64,000 nt of DNA from positions 1 through 64,000 of the forward strand of contig NZ_AOJD01000059.1 of assembly GCF_000337415.1 (NCBI RefSeq), written 5' to 3'. Positions 52,026 to 60,725 of the stretch are shown here, one piece after another. The notes beneath the pieces are model-generated. The model saw only the letters and a list, made by a program, of their open reading frames with translations, was not told the DNA's origin and ran no database searches. Every line of letters begins with the position of its first letter. Positions within the stretch are counted from its first letter, which is position 1. The translations under genes were made by a program, and so were the position numbers. This DNA is from Halorubrum tebenquichense DSM 14210. Lineage in GTDB: Archaea > Halobacteriota > Halobacteria > Halobacteriales > Haloferacaceae.

Positions 52026-53903
52026 ATGAGCGAACGGACGGCGGAGGCGGCCACGACCGTCGACGAGGACGGTATCCGCGTCGAGAAATCCTTCACGGAC
52101 GACGCGTTCCCCGTGCCCGCGGTGAGATACACCCTCTCTTCACACCGCGAGGACCCCGTACGGGTGCGTATCGTCGACCGGATCCCGGAGTCGTTTCCGA
52201 TGGACCGTGTGGGGTTCCATCCGGAGTACGAGAGCGAGAACTGGACGGCGTACAAGGACCACCGGGTGGAGTTCGAGCGGGTGATAGACCCCGACGAGAC
52301 CGTCGAGACGGTGTTCGGGATCCGCGACGACGACCCCGACCTCGACGGGTTCCTCGGAACGCCGGTCATCGAGCACGTGCCCGTCGGGGAGGAGATCGAG
52401 GACGTCCTCGGAGCCGGCGACACGGACGCCGTCAGAGAGGTGCTCTCGGGCGACCGAGCGACGCTCCCCGGCATGGCGGAAGACGAGGACCTGCTGCCGG
52501 AAGACCCCGCGGAAGAGGCCGCTGAGCCGTCTGTGGCCGACCAAGAGCCCGTCGATGAGGAGTCGGAGCCGTCCGTAGACACCGAAGAGTCTGAAGAGTC
52601 TGAGGCCGGCGCGGATGCCCCAGAGCCGCGGCCCGTCGCTCAAGGCGGGACGGCCGCCGTCACCGCGCACGAGGGCGCACCGCTCGGGTCCGCGGACGAA
52701 GACGAGCCGGAGACCGAATCCGACGCGAACGCCGCCGAAGAGACAGACGAGGAGGTCGTCGACGGCGCAGACGAAGGCGTCGCGGAGGAAACGGACGAAG
52801 AATCCGTTACAGACCCGAACGTGGACGCCGCCGAGGGGGTCGACGAGGGGGCGGAAGAACCGGTCGCCGGGAAAGAGGCCGACGACGATGAGTCGGCGGA
52901 CGAGGCCGACGCGGCCGCGACGCTCCCCGGAGAAGGCGGCCTCGCGGCGGGGCTGGCGGCCGAGATCCGGTCCGGCGCGGCCGACGAGGAGGACATCGAG
53001 GTCATCGAGGAGGCGTTCGAGGCGTCCGTACCGCGCAGCGTCGACGTGCGGATCGCCCGCCTCCAGTCCAGCGTCGCCGACATCGAGGCGTACGCCGACG
53101 CGCTCGCGGAGTTCATCGACGGCGAGGGCACGGCCCGAGAGATCCTCGACGGGATCGACGACCGGGTCGACGCCGTCGAGTCCGAGGTCTCCGCGCTGGA
53201 CGACCGCCTCGCCGACGCCGACGAGGAGCGCGAGGCGATCGAGTCTGACGTCGCCCGTGTCGACTCCGCGGTCGCGTCCGCCTCCGACGCGGTCGGTTCG
53301 GTCGAGGAGCGCGTGGACGGCGTCGAGAGCGACGTTGAGGCTGTCGAAGGCGATGTTCGGGGCGTCGAAGCGGACGTGCGGGACGTGGAAGACGACGTTC
53401 GAGCCGTCGAGGAAGAGGTCGGGTCGGTCGACGAGGCGGTCGAATCGGTCAGAGACGCCGTCTCGACCGTTGAGGCCGAGGTCGACGACCTCGGCACGGA
53501 TATCGACGACCTCGGCACAGACGTCGACCGAGTCGAGGGCGAAGCCGAAGCCGTCGCGGAGTCCGTCGACGACCTGGGCGACGACGTGGAGACGCTGTAC
53601 GAGGAGGTCGACAAGGCCGCGGAGCGCGCCGAGAGCGCGGAGGAGGCCGCCGAAGACGCGGCCGGGCGCGCGGACGCCGCCGAGGACCGCGTCGAGGATG
53701 TCGAGTCCGATCTCGGGCGGTTCGACGACGAGTTCGACGACCTGTGGAACGACCTCGCGGAGGTCGACACGCGCCTCACCGACATCGAGGACCGGCTCGG
53801 CGAGGACCTCGACGACGTGGCCGCCGAGTTGGACGAGATCAACGAACACCTCGAAGAGCTCGACGAGTTCCGCAGTCGGCTGAACGAAGCGTTCGGCCCG
53901 TAG
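52026..53903 (+). CDS. Long coiled-coil haloarchaeal protein
   Basis: A 625-residue very acidic protein. The N-terminal domain (about 1-125) is folded: VRYTLSSHREDPVRVRIVDR, MDRVGFHPEYESENWTAYKD. A disordered Glu/Asp/Ala/Ser stretch runs about 140-305, followed by a conserved-looking VPRSVDVRIARLQSSVADIE (about 335-354). A coiled coil then runs to the end (about 355-610) with seven-residue periodicity, many VE-DVE or VESDV units and few prolines. The C-terminus is FRSRLNEAFGP. No signal or membrane segment. TATA-like AATTTAAG about 30 bases upstream supports the start. Structural or SMC-like accessory function is possible but unproven. Confidence 0.82.
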   Translation: MSERTAEAATTVDEDGIRVEKSFTDDAFPVPAVRYTLSSHREDPVRVRIVDRIPESFPMDRVGFHPEYESENWTAYKDHRVEFERVIDPDETVETVFGIRDDDPDLDGFLGTPVIEHVPVGEEIEDVLGAGDTDAVREVLSGDRATLPGMAEDEDLLPEDPAEEAAEPSVADQEPVDEESEPSVDTEESEESEAGADAPEPRPVAQGGTAAVTAHEGAPLGSADEDEPETESDANAAEETDEEVVDGADEGVAEETDEESVTDPNVDAAEGVDEGAEEPVAGKEADDDESADEADAAATLPGEGGLAAGLAAEIRSGAADEEDIEVIEEAFEASVPRSVDVRIARLQSSVADIEAYADALAEFIDGEGTAREILDGIDDRVDAVESEVSALDDRLADADEEREAIESDVARVDSAVASASDAVGSVEERVDGVESDVEAVEGDVRGVEADVRDVEDDVRAVEEEVGSVDEAVESVRDAVSTVEAEVDDLGTDIDDLGTDVDRVEGEAEAVAESVDDLGDDVETLYEEVDKAAERAESAEEAAEDAAGRADAAEDRVEDVESDLGRFDDEFDDLWNDLAEVDTRLTDIEDRLGEDLDDVAAELDEINEHLEELDEFRSRLNEAFGP

Positions 53904-53999
53904 CCCGGGACCTGACGCCGAATCGACCGCTTTCTCACCCGTTCGTTCGGCGAATCGGAAAACGCAACCCGTTTTACGCGCGCGGCCGCAGATCGGTCA

Positions 54000-54905
54000 A
54001 TGACTGATCCGATTCCGGTCGCCGTCCCACGAAAGGGACGCCCGCTCGAAGCGGTCTTAGAGCGGATCGCGGCCGTTTCGGACGACGATCGTCTTGACCG
54101 GCTCGCGGACAGCGTGAGCAACACGCTCCGCTACGAGAAGGCCGTCACGAAAGGTGCGGTCGACGCCGACGGCGGCCCCTACGAGCGGTTGGCCGAGTAC
54201 TCGGACCCCGAGACGCCGGCGGAACCGGAGTTCACGCTGCTGCGCGACGATCGGAGCGGGAAGCCGCGCCGAATTGTTTTCGACGCCGCGACGGTCGATC
54301 TGGGCGACGTGACGGTGAAGCTCGTCGGTCGCGAGGAGCCCTTCCGCGCCCTGCGGACCCACGAGTTCGCGCTGGGATTCGACTCCGCGGACCTCGTCTT
54401 GGAGGAGGTCGTCGGGATCAGGGCGGCCGGCCTAGGGAACATCTCCGACATCAACGACCGCATTGACCCGGTCGACACCGACGTTCGGGTCGTGACCGGA
54501 CTCGGCGATACCGTCTATCACACGCTGATGGGCCGCGAGGACGACCGAGCGCCGGGAGCGGCGTTCGACCGTGAATACCTCGCCGACTACGAGGGACCGC
54601 TGTGTATCTCGCCGCGGTACGAACGACTCGTCACCGCCGTGTTGGGAACGGACGCCTTGGACGGCGTCGAGTTCGTCTATCCCGACGCGAACGAGGAGGA
54701 GGAGGCCGCTATCGCCCGCGTCGGTCTCGGCGTCTACCTCACCGTCACCGGCTCAACGGCCCGCGAACACGGGCTCTCGGTCGGCGAACACCTCTTCCCC
54801 AGCGAGACGGTACTCATGCGCAACGCGGCCGAGAGGGACGAGTCCGTGCCTCGGGTCCTCCGGGCGCTCGAACGCGAGGCCGCCGACTCGGAGATCCGCG
54901 TTTGA
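54000..54905 (+). CDS. HisG-like ATP phosphoribosyltransferase paralogue
   Basis: A 301-residue protein with the fold of HisG. The N-terminus IPVAVPRKGRPLEAVLERIA resembles the HisG opening, FALGFDSADLVLEEV (about 122-136) resembles its GITG-DLV segment, and CISPRYERLV plus LTVTGSTAREHGLSVGEHLF (about 248-267) match the phosphoribosyl-binding TGxTLRxxGL loop in modified form (TGSTAREHG). A residue inventory suggests the PRPP loop is kept but other catalytic positions diverge. It is not in a his operon, so a different substrate or a regulatory HisZ-like role is possible. Confidence 0.62.
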   Translation: MTDPIPVAVPRKGRPLEAVLERIAAVSDDDRLDRLADSVSNTLRYEKAVTKGAVDADGGPYERLAEYSDPETPAEPEFTLLRDDRSGKPRRIVFDAATVDLGDVTVKLVGREEPFRALRTHEFALGFDSADLVLEEVVGIRAAGLGNISDINDRIDPVDTDVRVVTGLGDTVYHTLMGREDDRAPGAAFDREYLADYEGPLCISPRYERLVTAVLGTDALDGVEFVYPDANEEEEAAIARVGLGVYLTVTGSTAREHGLSVGEHLFPSETVLMRNAAERDESVPRVLRALEREAADSEIRV

Positions 54906-55343
54906 GTCGGAAGAGAATATAGCGAGATGGGCTATATCAGTACGCGCTGAGACGGGTTCGACACGTCATCGCGCCGCCAGTCCGATTTCAGCGCTGGGCC
55001 ACGGTACTCCGTTTCGCTTTCGCGAGACGACACGTCGGCGGCGGGGAGCCACTGAACGGCGGACGAACCCCGCCACGCTCGGAGGGGGTTCGCCTCCCGA
55101 TCAAGTGCGGACGTGGGGGCCGTTCTGACCGGACGACCCACGCCGATGTGAACGCTGTCGATCTCACGCCCGATACGAGTTATCCGTAATTCTGGTACAG
55201 ATATTGTCCTTCGAACGAGACATATTTGCGTATATTCGTTAAATAGCGATCCTATAAGGGGACCACAAGCGAAGATAAAGTCACTTATCTGGAAACCTGG
55301 GATACCTTGAAGTGAGCGGCGGGAGAACCCCCGTCCGAGAACG
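54906..55343. other. Intergenic region before DUF5805-recombinase operon
   Basis: A 438-base gap. Its left half is GC-rich and unremarkable; a minus-strand frame (54932-55429) reads through it and into the DUF5805 gene but has no family features. The right half (about 55180-55290) is AT-rich, with GTTAAATAGCGATCC and TATAAGGG at about 55251-55259. It may include the promoter and perhaps an attachment or recombinase site. Confidence 0.55.
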
Positions 55344-55724
55344 ATGGGAGGGGATCGACAGTCGGTGAAGACGTACGTGCCGGCGGAGCAAAAAGACGTG
55401 TGGCGCGACCACGCTGACGAACTCGACATGTCACTAAGCGAGTTCGTCAGGACGATGGTTCAGGCCGGTCGCAAGGGGTTCACACCGGACGAGTCGGCCG
55501 GAGACGAGGGACCCGCTTCCGAGCCGTCCGACCCCGGGGGTCGCGACCTCGAAACACGCGTCCACGCGGTTCTCGAATCGGGCCCCCGATCGTGGGACGA
55601 GCTCGTCGAGGCGGTCGTCGGCGACGTGGAGGACGAACTGGAGGCGACGCTCGATGATCTCCAGGCGCGCGACCGCGTTCGGTACAGCGGCCGGGACGGA
55701 GGGTACGTGTTGACCGATGAGTAG
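55344..55724 (+). CDS. DUF5805 domain-containing protein
   Basis: A 126-residue protein: SVKTYVPAEQKDVWRDHADE, LDMSLSEFVRTMVQAGRKGF (about 29-48) resembles a ribbon-helix-helix segment, and residues 72-126 form a second winged-helix-like unit (WDELVEAVVGDVEDELEATL, then RDRVRYSGRDGGYVLTD). DUF5805 proteins are nearly always encoded just before a tyrosine recombinase in haloarchaea, as here, overlapping it by eight bases. The conserved pairing suggests a DNA-binding accessory or an excisionase-like factor, which is inference. Confidence 0.88.
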   Translation: MGGDRQSVKTYVPAEQKDVWRDHADELDMSLSEFVRTMVQAGRKGFTPDESAGDEGPASEPSDPGGRDLETRVHAVLESGPRSWDELVEAVVGDVEDELEATLDDLQARDRVRYSGRDGGYVLTDE

Positions 55725-56748
55725 CGCGCGCTCCGCGCCCGAGCCCGACGACCCGATCGGGTACTTCCTCGAAGACCTCACGTACCACGGGAAGACCGAC
55801 CGGACCCGAGAGGCGTACGAACGCGTCCTGCGCCGGTTCGAGTCCTTCCTCGACGGCGCGGACCCCGAATCGGCGACGCACCGCGACTGTATGTCGTTCG
55901 TCCACTCGCTCCGCGGGGACGTCGCCGACAGCACCGTGGCCACGTACGCGGCGTACCTCAACCGGTTTTACGGGTACATGACGGAGGTCGGCGCGTTCGA
56001 CGGGAACCCGATGACGCTGGTGATCGAGGAGATGGACGAGACGGTCGACAAGGACCCCGCCCGCCGCGACGTATCGATTCCGGCGATGCGGTCGTTCGTC
56101 GCGAGGGTCCGCCATCCCCTCCACCGCGCGCTGTTCGTCACACTCCTGAAGACCGGAATGCGGGTCGGAGAGCTGTGTAACCTCGATCTGCGGGACGTCG
56201 CGGTCACCGATCCGGACCTCAACGCGGCGTACCCCCTCGGCGAGCGCCCGGCGCTGTCCGGTCGGCCCGACTCGCTGTTCGTGACCTCGGAGGCGACCGT
56301 CGGCGAGGAGCTGAACGGCGAGGTGCGGACGGCCGCGAACAAACGCAAGCGCGGGACGGTGATCCCGATCGACGACGAACTGCGTCGGACCCTGAAGCGC
56401 TGGCTCGCGATCCGACCGGACTCCCCCTCCCCGGCCGAACCGCTGTTCGTCGGCACCGCGGAAGGGTGGGGCGAGCGCTTGGAGCCGCAGGCGGTCAGAC
56501 ACGTCGTCGAGCGGTACGCCCGGGAAGAGGGCTGGTACCGGACCGGCGGCGGGGCCGACGAGAACGTCACGCCCCACTACTTCCGGCACTTCTTCACCAC
56601 CCATCTCCGGGACCGGACCGGGGACCGCGGCGTGGTGAAGTACCTCCGCGGCGACGTCGCCGACGACGTGATAGACACGTACACGCACAACTGGGGCGAC
56701 CAGGTGCGCGAGACCTACGAGGCGAACGTGTACCGACTAGGAGTGTAG
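55717..56748 (+). CDS. Tyrosine recombinase (XerA/integrase type)
   Basis: A 343-residue site-specific recombinase. SAM-like N-terminal domain (about 10-105: EDLTYHGKTDRTREAYERVL). Catalytic domain: Arg I in LLKTGMRVGELCNLDLRDV (about 143-161), basic region NKRKRGTVIPI, the HxxR box HYFRHFFTTHL (about 286-296), and the nucleophile Tyr in VIDTYTHNWGDQ (about 322-333). All signature residues are present. It lies with DUF5805 in a conserved pair, without the neighbouring phage or transposon genes expected of an integrated element, so it may be a stable chromosomal recombinase rather than a mobile element. Confidence 0.93.
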   Translation: MSSARSAPEPDDPIGYFLEDLTYHGKTDRTREAYERVLRRFESFLDGADPESATHRDCMSFVHSLRGDVADSTVATYAAYLNRFYGYMTEVGAFDGNPMTLVIEEMDETVDKDPARRDVSIPAMRSFVARVRHPLHRALFVTLLKTGMRVGELCNLDLRDVAVTDPDLNAAYPLGERPALSGRPDSLFVTSEATVGEELNGEVRTAANKRKRGTVIPIDDELRRTLKRWLAIRPDSPSPAEPLFVGTAEGWGERLEPQAVRHVVERYAREEGWYRTGGGADENVTPHYFRHFFTTHLRDRTGDRGVVKYLRGDVADDVIDTYTHNWGDQVRETYEANVYRLGV

Positions 56749-57036
56749 TTCGGCCGAACTCGGTCTATTTCTGTCGCATACATAAGGACCGGATCGGTCT
56801 GAGACTGAACGAATAAATTGTATATCGCTATATCGAAGTCACTGGCAGTAGCGTTGCGGTGAGCGGCGGAGACGAGACGCTGGGCTGGGAGACCTCACCG
56901 TCGACTCTGCGGTCGCCGCGGGCCACGACCGCGCCGTGTCGTCGATGGAAGCGATCACGTACCCACCGGCGGATATCGCTGTCCTGCGCCGCGACACCGT
57001 GTCACTCATATGTCGCGACGACAGTGTGAAACGACG
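56749..57036. other. Intergenic region after the recombinase
   Basis: A 288-base gap. An AT-rich stretch at 56810-56840 (AATAAATTGTATATCGCTATATC) follows the recombinase stop. A CATATG at 57009-57014 lies about 27 bases before the next start and is the probable TATA box. I find no direct repeat that would mark an attachment site. Confidence 0.5.
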
Positions 57037-57900
57037 ATGGCGCTCCTCGAAGTGACCGCCGCCACCGGCCTCCTCGTCGCGGGCGGAACGGCGGTCACGG
57101 CCCTCCTCTGTATCGGGCCTCGACAGATGACTCGCGCGATGACGGACGCCGACGACCGCGTCCGGGAGGTCGCTCCGTACCTCGGAGCGGCGCTCGCGCT
57201 GCTCGCGGCCAAACAGGTCACTCAGGGGTACCGACTCCGGCTCTCGCGCGCGCTCGACTGGAACATCACCGACGAGCTGTACGCGCTGGAAGGCGGGTTC
57301 GTGGCAGCGCTCCAGGACCTGACCCCGGACGCGACGCTGGAGTTCTTCACGGTGAGCTACATGGCGGGGTTCGCGTTCCTCCTCGTCGCCGCCCCGGTGA
57401 CGTACTTCCTCTCGGCGGGCGGGGGCCGGCGGCACCTGAAGGAACTACTCGTCGCGTACATGCTGAACTACGCGGCCGGCACCGTCTGTTACACGCTGTT
57501 CATCTCGTACGGGCCGCGGAACTACTTGGAGACGGTCTCCGGACTGATGTACAGCGTCTACCCGCAGACGCAGGACCTCACCGCGGCGGTCGCGTCGAAC
57601 ACGAACGTGTTCCCGTCGCTCCACACCTCGCTTTCGGTGGCCGTCCTCGCCGTCGCGTGGCGCTCGCGACGGACCCACCCGCGGTGGACGCCCGTCGCCG
57701 CCGCCGTCGCGGCCGCCGTGGTGTTCTCGACGATGTACCTCGGGATCCACTGGCTCACGGACGTCGCGGTCGGCGTCGCGCTCGGAGTCGGCTCGGTCGC
57801 CGCCGCGGTCCAGATCGTCGACCGCGCCGAGTCGCGCTCGGCGTCGCCGACCCCCGGCGGCGAGCGCGGAGGGGCGACCGGACGGCCCGGTGACGACTGA
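57037..57900 (+). CDS. PAP2-type phosphatase (membrane)
   Basis: A 287-residue protein with about six membrane helices. The acid-phosphatase active site is spread over three motifs: KELLVAYMLNYAAGTVCYTLF and SYGPRNY (first region), PSLHTSLSVAVLAV (about 197-210) with the catalytic His, and YLGIHWLTDVAVGVALGVG (about 235-253) with the second His. It probably dephosphorylates lipid phosphates or polyprenyl diphosphates, useful in archaeal lipid or glycan recycling. ATG at 57037 is preferred because of the TATA at 27 bases; ATG at 57010 is possible. Confidence 0.9.
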   Translation: MALLEVTAATGLLVAGGTAVTALLCIGPRQMTRAMTDADDRVREVAPYLGAALALLAAKQVTQGYRLRLSRALDWNITDELYALEGGFVAALQDLTPDATLEFFTVSYMAGFAFLLVAAPVTYFLSAGGGRRHLKELLVAYMLNYAAGTVCYTLFISYGPRNYLETVSGLMYSVYPQTQDLTAAVASNTNVFPSLHTSLSVAVLAVAWRSRRTHPRWTPVAAAVAAAVVFSTMYLGIHWLTDVAVGVALGVGSVAAAVQIVDRAESRSASPTPGGERGGATGRPGDD

Positions 57901-58058
57901 GGAGCCGGAACCGGTCCCGAGAGCAGGACGGCGCGGGTGCGCTGTTCCGGGCGACGGACCTCCCGGCGAGCGGACAGGCGGAGTTCCGCTCTCGGATCGC
58001 GGTGGCGTAGCTAGGGGCGTTCGCATCGGAAAGGCGCGGAACGCGTGCCGCGCCGAAG

Positions 58059-59150
58059 TCACTCCTCGTCGAGCAGGCTCTCGACGAGCTCCTCGGGGTC
58101 GAACAGCGCGAGGTCGTCGTACCCCTGCCCGGTGCCGAGGAAGAGGATCGGCTTGCCGGTGACGTACGCGACCGAGATGGCCGCGCCGCCGGAGGAGTCG
58201 GCGTCCGCCTTCGTGAGGATCGCCCCGTCGATGGCGGCCGCGTCGTTGAACTCCTTCGCTCGGTTGACCGCGTCCTGGCCCGCGACCGCCTCGTCGACGA
58301 AGATGGTCATGTCGGGATCGACGACGCGGTCGATCTTCTCCAACTGAGCCATCAGGTCGTCGCTCGTGTGGAGGCGGCCCGCAGTATCGCCCAAGACCAC
58401 GTCGACGTCGTTCGCCTCCGCGTACTCGACGCCGTCGTAGATGACCGCCGCCGGGTCGCCGCCCTGATCGTGGCTGATCAGGTCGCGGCCGAGCCGGTCG
58501 GCGTGCTCCTGAATCTGCTCGTTCGCGCCCGCGCGGTACGTGTCGCCGTTCGCGAGCACGGAGGAGTAGCCGCGGTCGGCGAGCCACTCGGAGAGCTTCG
58601 CGATGCTCGTCGTCTTCCCGACGCCGTTGACGCCGGTGAAGACGATGGTGACGGGCTTGTCCGCCTCGGCGATCCGCTCCTCGAAGTCGAACTGCCCGAC
58701 CGCGATGACGTCGACGAGGGCGTCGTGGAGCGCCGCCTCGACGAGTTCGCCGGTCGTGTCGACCTGCTTTCGCGACTCGCCGAGCATGCTCTCGCGGACG
58801 GAGTCGAGAATCTGCTCGGCGACGCTCATCTCCACGTCGCTCTCCAGCAGCGCCATCTCGAGGTTCCACAGCGGCTCCTCTAGGTCCTCCTCCTCGATGA
58901 TGATCCGACCGGTGGCGAACGCCTTCGCGCGCTGGAAGGTGCTCGGCTCGTCGTCGGACCCCGAGTCGTCGTCCGACTCGGCCTCGGCGCGGTCAGCGCC
59001 CTCGGCCGGATCGGCGGCCGGGGCGTCGGGCTCGTCTGCCGCGTCGCTCTCGCTCGACGCGTCCGCCTCGGGAGGGGCTTCCTCGGCCTCCGCGGACTCC
59101 TCGACGTCCTCTCGGAAGCCGGAGAGCTTGTCTTTCAGTCCGTCGAACAC
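58059..59150 (-). CDS. ftsY: Signal recognition particle receptor FtsY
   Basis: A 363-residue SRP receptor. An acidic N-terminal A domain (about 1-75) precedes an NG domain with FTGVNGVGKTTSIAKLSEWL (G1, about 168-187), NGDTYRAGANEQ (G2), DTAGRLHTSDDL (G3), TKADADSSGGAAIS (G4) and a final GTGQGYDDL. It receives SRP-ribosome complexes and works with Srp54 at 24111. It follows the prefoldin alpha gene by 12 bases, and pfdA and rplX share the same operon, a conserved haloarchaeal order. Confidence 0.97.
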   Translation of the reverse strand: MFDGLKDKLSGFREDVEESAEAEEAPPEADASSESDAADEPDAPAADPAEGADRAEAESDDDSGSDDEPSTFQRAKAFATGRIIIEEEDLEEPLWNLEMALLESDVEMSVAEQILDSVRESMLGESRKQVDTTGELVEAALHDALVDVIAVGQFDFEERIAEADKPVTIVFTGVNGVGKTTSIAKLSEWLADRGYSSVLANGDTYRAGANEQIQEHADRLGRDLISHDQGGDPAAVIYDGVEYAEANDVDVVLGDTAGRLHTSDDLMAQLEKIDRVVDPDMTIFVDEAVAGQDAVNRAKEFNDAAAIDGAILTKADADSSGGAAISVAYVTGKPILFLGTGQGYDDLALFDPEELVESLLDEE

Positions 59151-59162
59151 GGTCTGTCCTCG

Positions 59163-59624
59163 TTACTCTCCGTCTTCTTCCTGGGCCTGTCCCATCTGCT
59201 GCATCTGCTGTTGCTGCATCTGCTGTTGCATCTGCTGGGCCTGCTGTTCGAGCTCGTCGCTCTCGGACTCCAGCTCGTCGACCTCCGCCTGCGTCTCCTC
59301 GATGCGCTCGTCGAGCGCCTCCTGCTTGCTCCGGAGGACGTCGATGGCGTCGTCCTGCTCCTGCTCCGCGGAGTAGTTGCCGCCGAGCGAGACGATGACC
59401 TCGTCGATGTCCTGGACCTCCGCGCGGAGGTACGCGCCGCCGCCGAGCGGGACCTGAACGGTCGAGCCCGTGTCGAGCGTCTCGATGGCCTCGACCGCGT
59501 CGTCGATGTCCGCCTGCTCCTCGCGGAGGTCGGCGATCTCACCTTCGAGCTCCTCGATCTCCTCGTCGAGCGCCTGCAGCTCCTGGGAGAGCTGCTGGAG
59601 CTGCTGTTGCCCGCCGCCCATCAT
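59163..59624 (-). CDS. pfdA: Prefoldin subunit alpha
   Basis: A 153-residue prefoldin alpha: N-terminal coiled coil (MMGGGQQQLQQLSQELQALD...), central beta hairpins with VQVPLGGGAYLRAEV and DEVIVSLGGNYSAEQEQ, then a second coiled coil and a Gln/Met-rich tail (QQMQQQMQQQQMQQMG). It acts with prefoldin beta as a jellyfish-shaped chaperone handing proteins to the thermosome. It overlaps the ribosomal protein gene by four bases. Confidence 0.96.
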   Translation of the reverse strand: MMGGGQQQLQQLSQELQALDEEIEELEGEIADLREEQADIDDAVEAIETLDTGSTVQVPLGGGAYLRAEVQDIDEVIVSLGGNYSAEQEQDDAIDVLRSKQEALDERIEETQAEVDELESESDELEQQAQQMQQQMQQQQMQQMGQAQEEDGE

Positions 59625-59797
59625 GCCGCGGACACCTCCTCGATCTCGATCTGGGTGCGCTTCCGGTTGTGCTGGCTCCCGACGTTCGTGTAGATCCGCT
59701 CGCGAGCGAGATCCTCGTTCTCCGCCTCGACGTCCTTCGTGAACGGCTGGAAGCCGTCCCGGCTCTGGAACCGTCCACTCACCGTGTAGGTACTCAT
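59621..59797 (-). CDS. rpl18a: Ribosomal protein L18Ae (LX)
   Basis: A 58-residue protein, MSTYTVSGRFQSRDGFQPFT then KDVEAENEDLARERIYTNVG and SQHNRKRTQIEIEEV, matching archaeal LX/L20a. The first gene of the rplX-pfdA-ftsY operon. It begins 113 bases after the ABC permease gene on the same strand. Confidence 0.94.
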   Translation of the reverse strand: MSTYTVSGRFQSRDGFQPFTKDVEAENEDLARERIYTNVGSQHNRKRTQIEIEEVSAA

Positions 59798-59909
59798 GTT
59801 CCTCGATCCGGCAGGGACAGGGAAGTATCTTCCTAAAAGGCGACAGGCGTGGCGTCGCCCCGATCGGGACGGAGCGGGACTGACGGCGACGGAATTTCGA
59901 GGGAGCGCG

Positions 59910-60725
59910 TCACCCCGAGAGGTCCGCACGCCGGAACCGGACGACGGCGAGCGCGACGAGGACGGCCGTCGCCGCGAGCAGCGTCGCCGCGCCGGTCGCG
60001 TCGTACTCGCCCAACACGAGGACCGCCGAGGGGTCGTAGTGGGCCGTCGGACTCACGTCGCCGAGTCCCGCGAAGTCGGTGCTCGCGGCCACGGACTCGA
60101 ACATGAACAGCCCGAACAGCGCGCCGAGCGCGATCCGCTGTGCGATCCCCGGGCGCGAGACGAGCGTCGACACGGCGACGCCGAGCGCGACGCACGCGAG
60201 GTGGTACGGCACCGCGAGCGCGTGGACCGCGATCAGGCGTTCGACCGCGATCGTCTCGCCGACCGCGAGGACGCCGACGTACGCGACGACCGGCAGCACG
60301 AGGTTCAGCAGGGCGACGAGCGGGACCAGTCCAAGAAACCGGCCGACGACGACGTCCCGGCGGGCGACCGGGGCGGACAGGGTGAGGTCCATCCGGCCGC
60401 TGGCGACGTCGCCGGCGATCGTTCCGCCCGCGAGGTAGGCGAGGTAGAGTCCGACCAAGAGCAGCCACGCGAACTGGTAGAACTCCACCGCGAGAAAGCC
60501 CTCGATCGATGAGATGGCGATGATCCCGAACGCCTCCTGAAACGCCGGCGGGAACGCCTCGACGTACGCGTCGAGGTCGACCCCCGCGGTCGACAACGAC
60601 GGGAAGAAGGCCAAAAAGAGGAGGAGGAACGCGGAGAGCAGTCCCGTCGTCGCGAGCGACCCGCGGGCGCGGCCGGCGGCGTCGTACCGCGCGATCGCCA
60701 GCCACGGGGCCGGGCGGTCGCTCAT
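59910..60725 (-). CDS. ABC transporter permease
   Basis: A 271-residue integral protein with six predicted helices. An ABC-2-type layout is visible: early loop helices, the GGTIAGDVASGRMDLTLSAP amphipathic segment (about 100-119) typical of ABC-2 permeases, then paired helices. It starts in the four-base overlap (ATGA) with the ATPase, so the two form an exporter. Substrate is unknown; similar pairs export drugs or lipids. Confidence 0.88.
   Translation of the reverse strand: MSDRPAPWLAIARYDAAGRARGSLATTGLLSAFLLLFLAFFPSLSTAGVDLDAYVEAFPPAFQEAFGIIAISSIEGFLAVEFYQFAWLLLVGLYLAYLAGGTIAGDVASGRMDLTLSAPVARRDVVVGRFLGLVPLVALLNLVLPVVAYVGVLAVGETIAVERLIAVHALAVPYHLACVALGVAVSTLVSRPGIAQRIALGALFGLFMFESVAASTDFAGLGDVSPTAHYDPSAVLVLGEYDATGAATLLAATAVLVALAVVRFRRADLSG

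Noticed and set aside
54932-55429. A 165-residue minus-strand frame before DUF5805
   Set aside because: It overlaps the DUF5805 start antisense and lacks protein-like periodicity or homology signs.
55717-56748. Integrated provirus or plasmid marked by the recombinase
   Set aside because: No attachment repeats, capsid, replication or other mobile genes are seen on either side.
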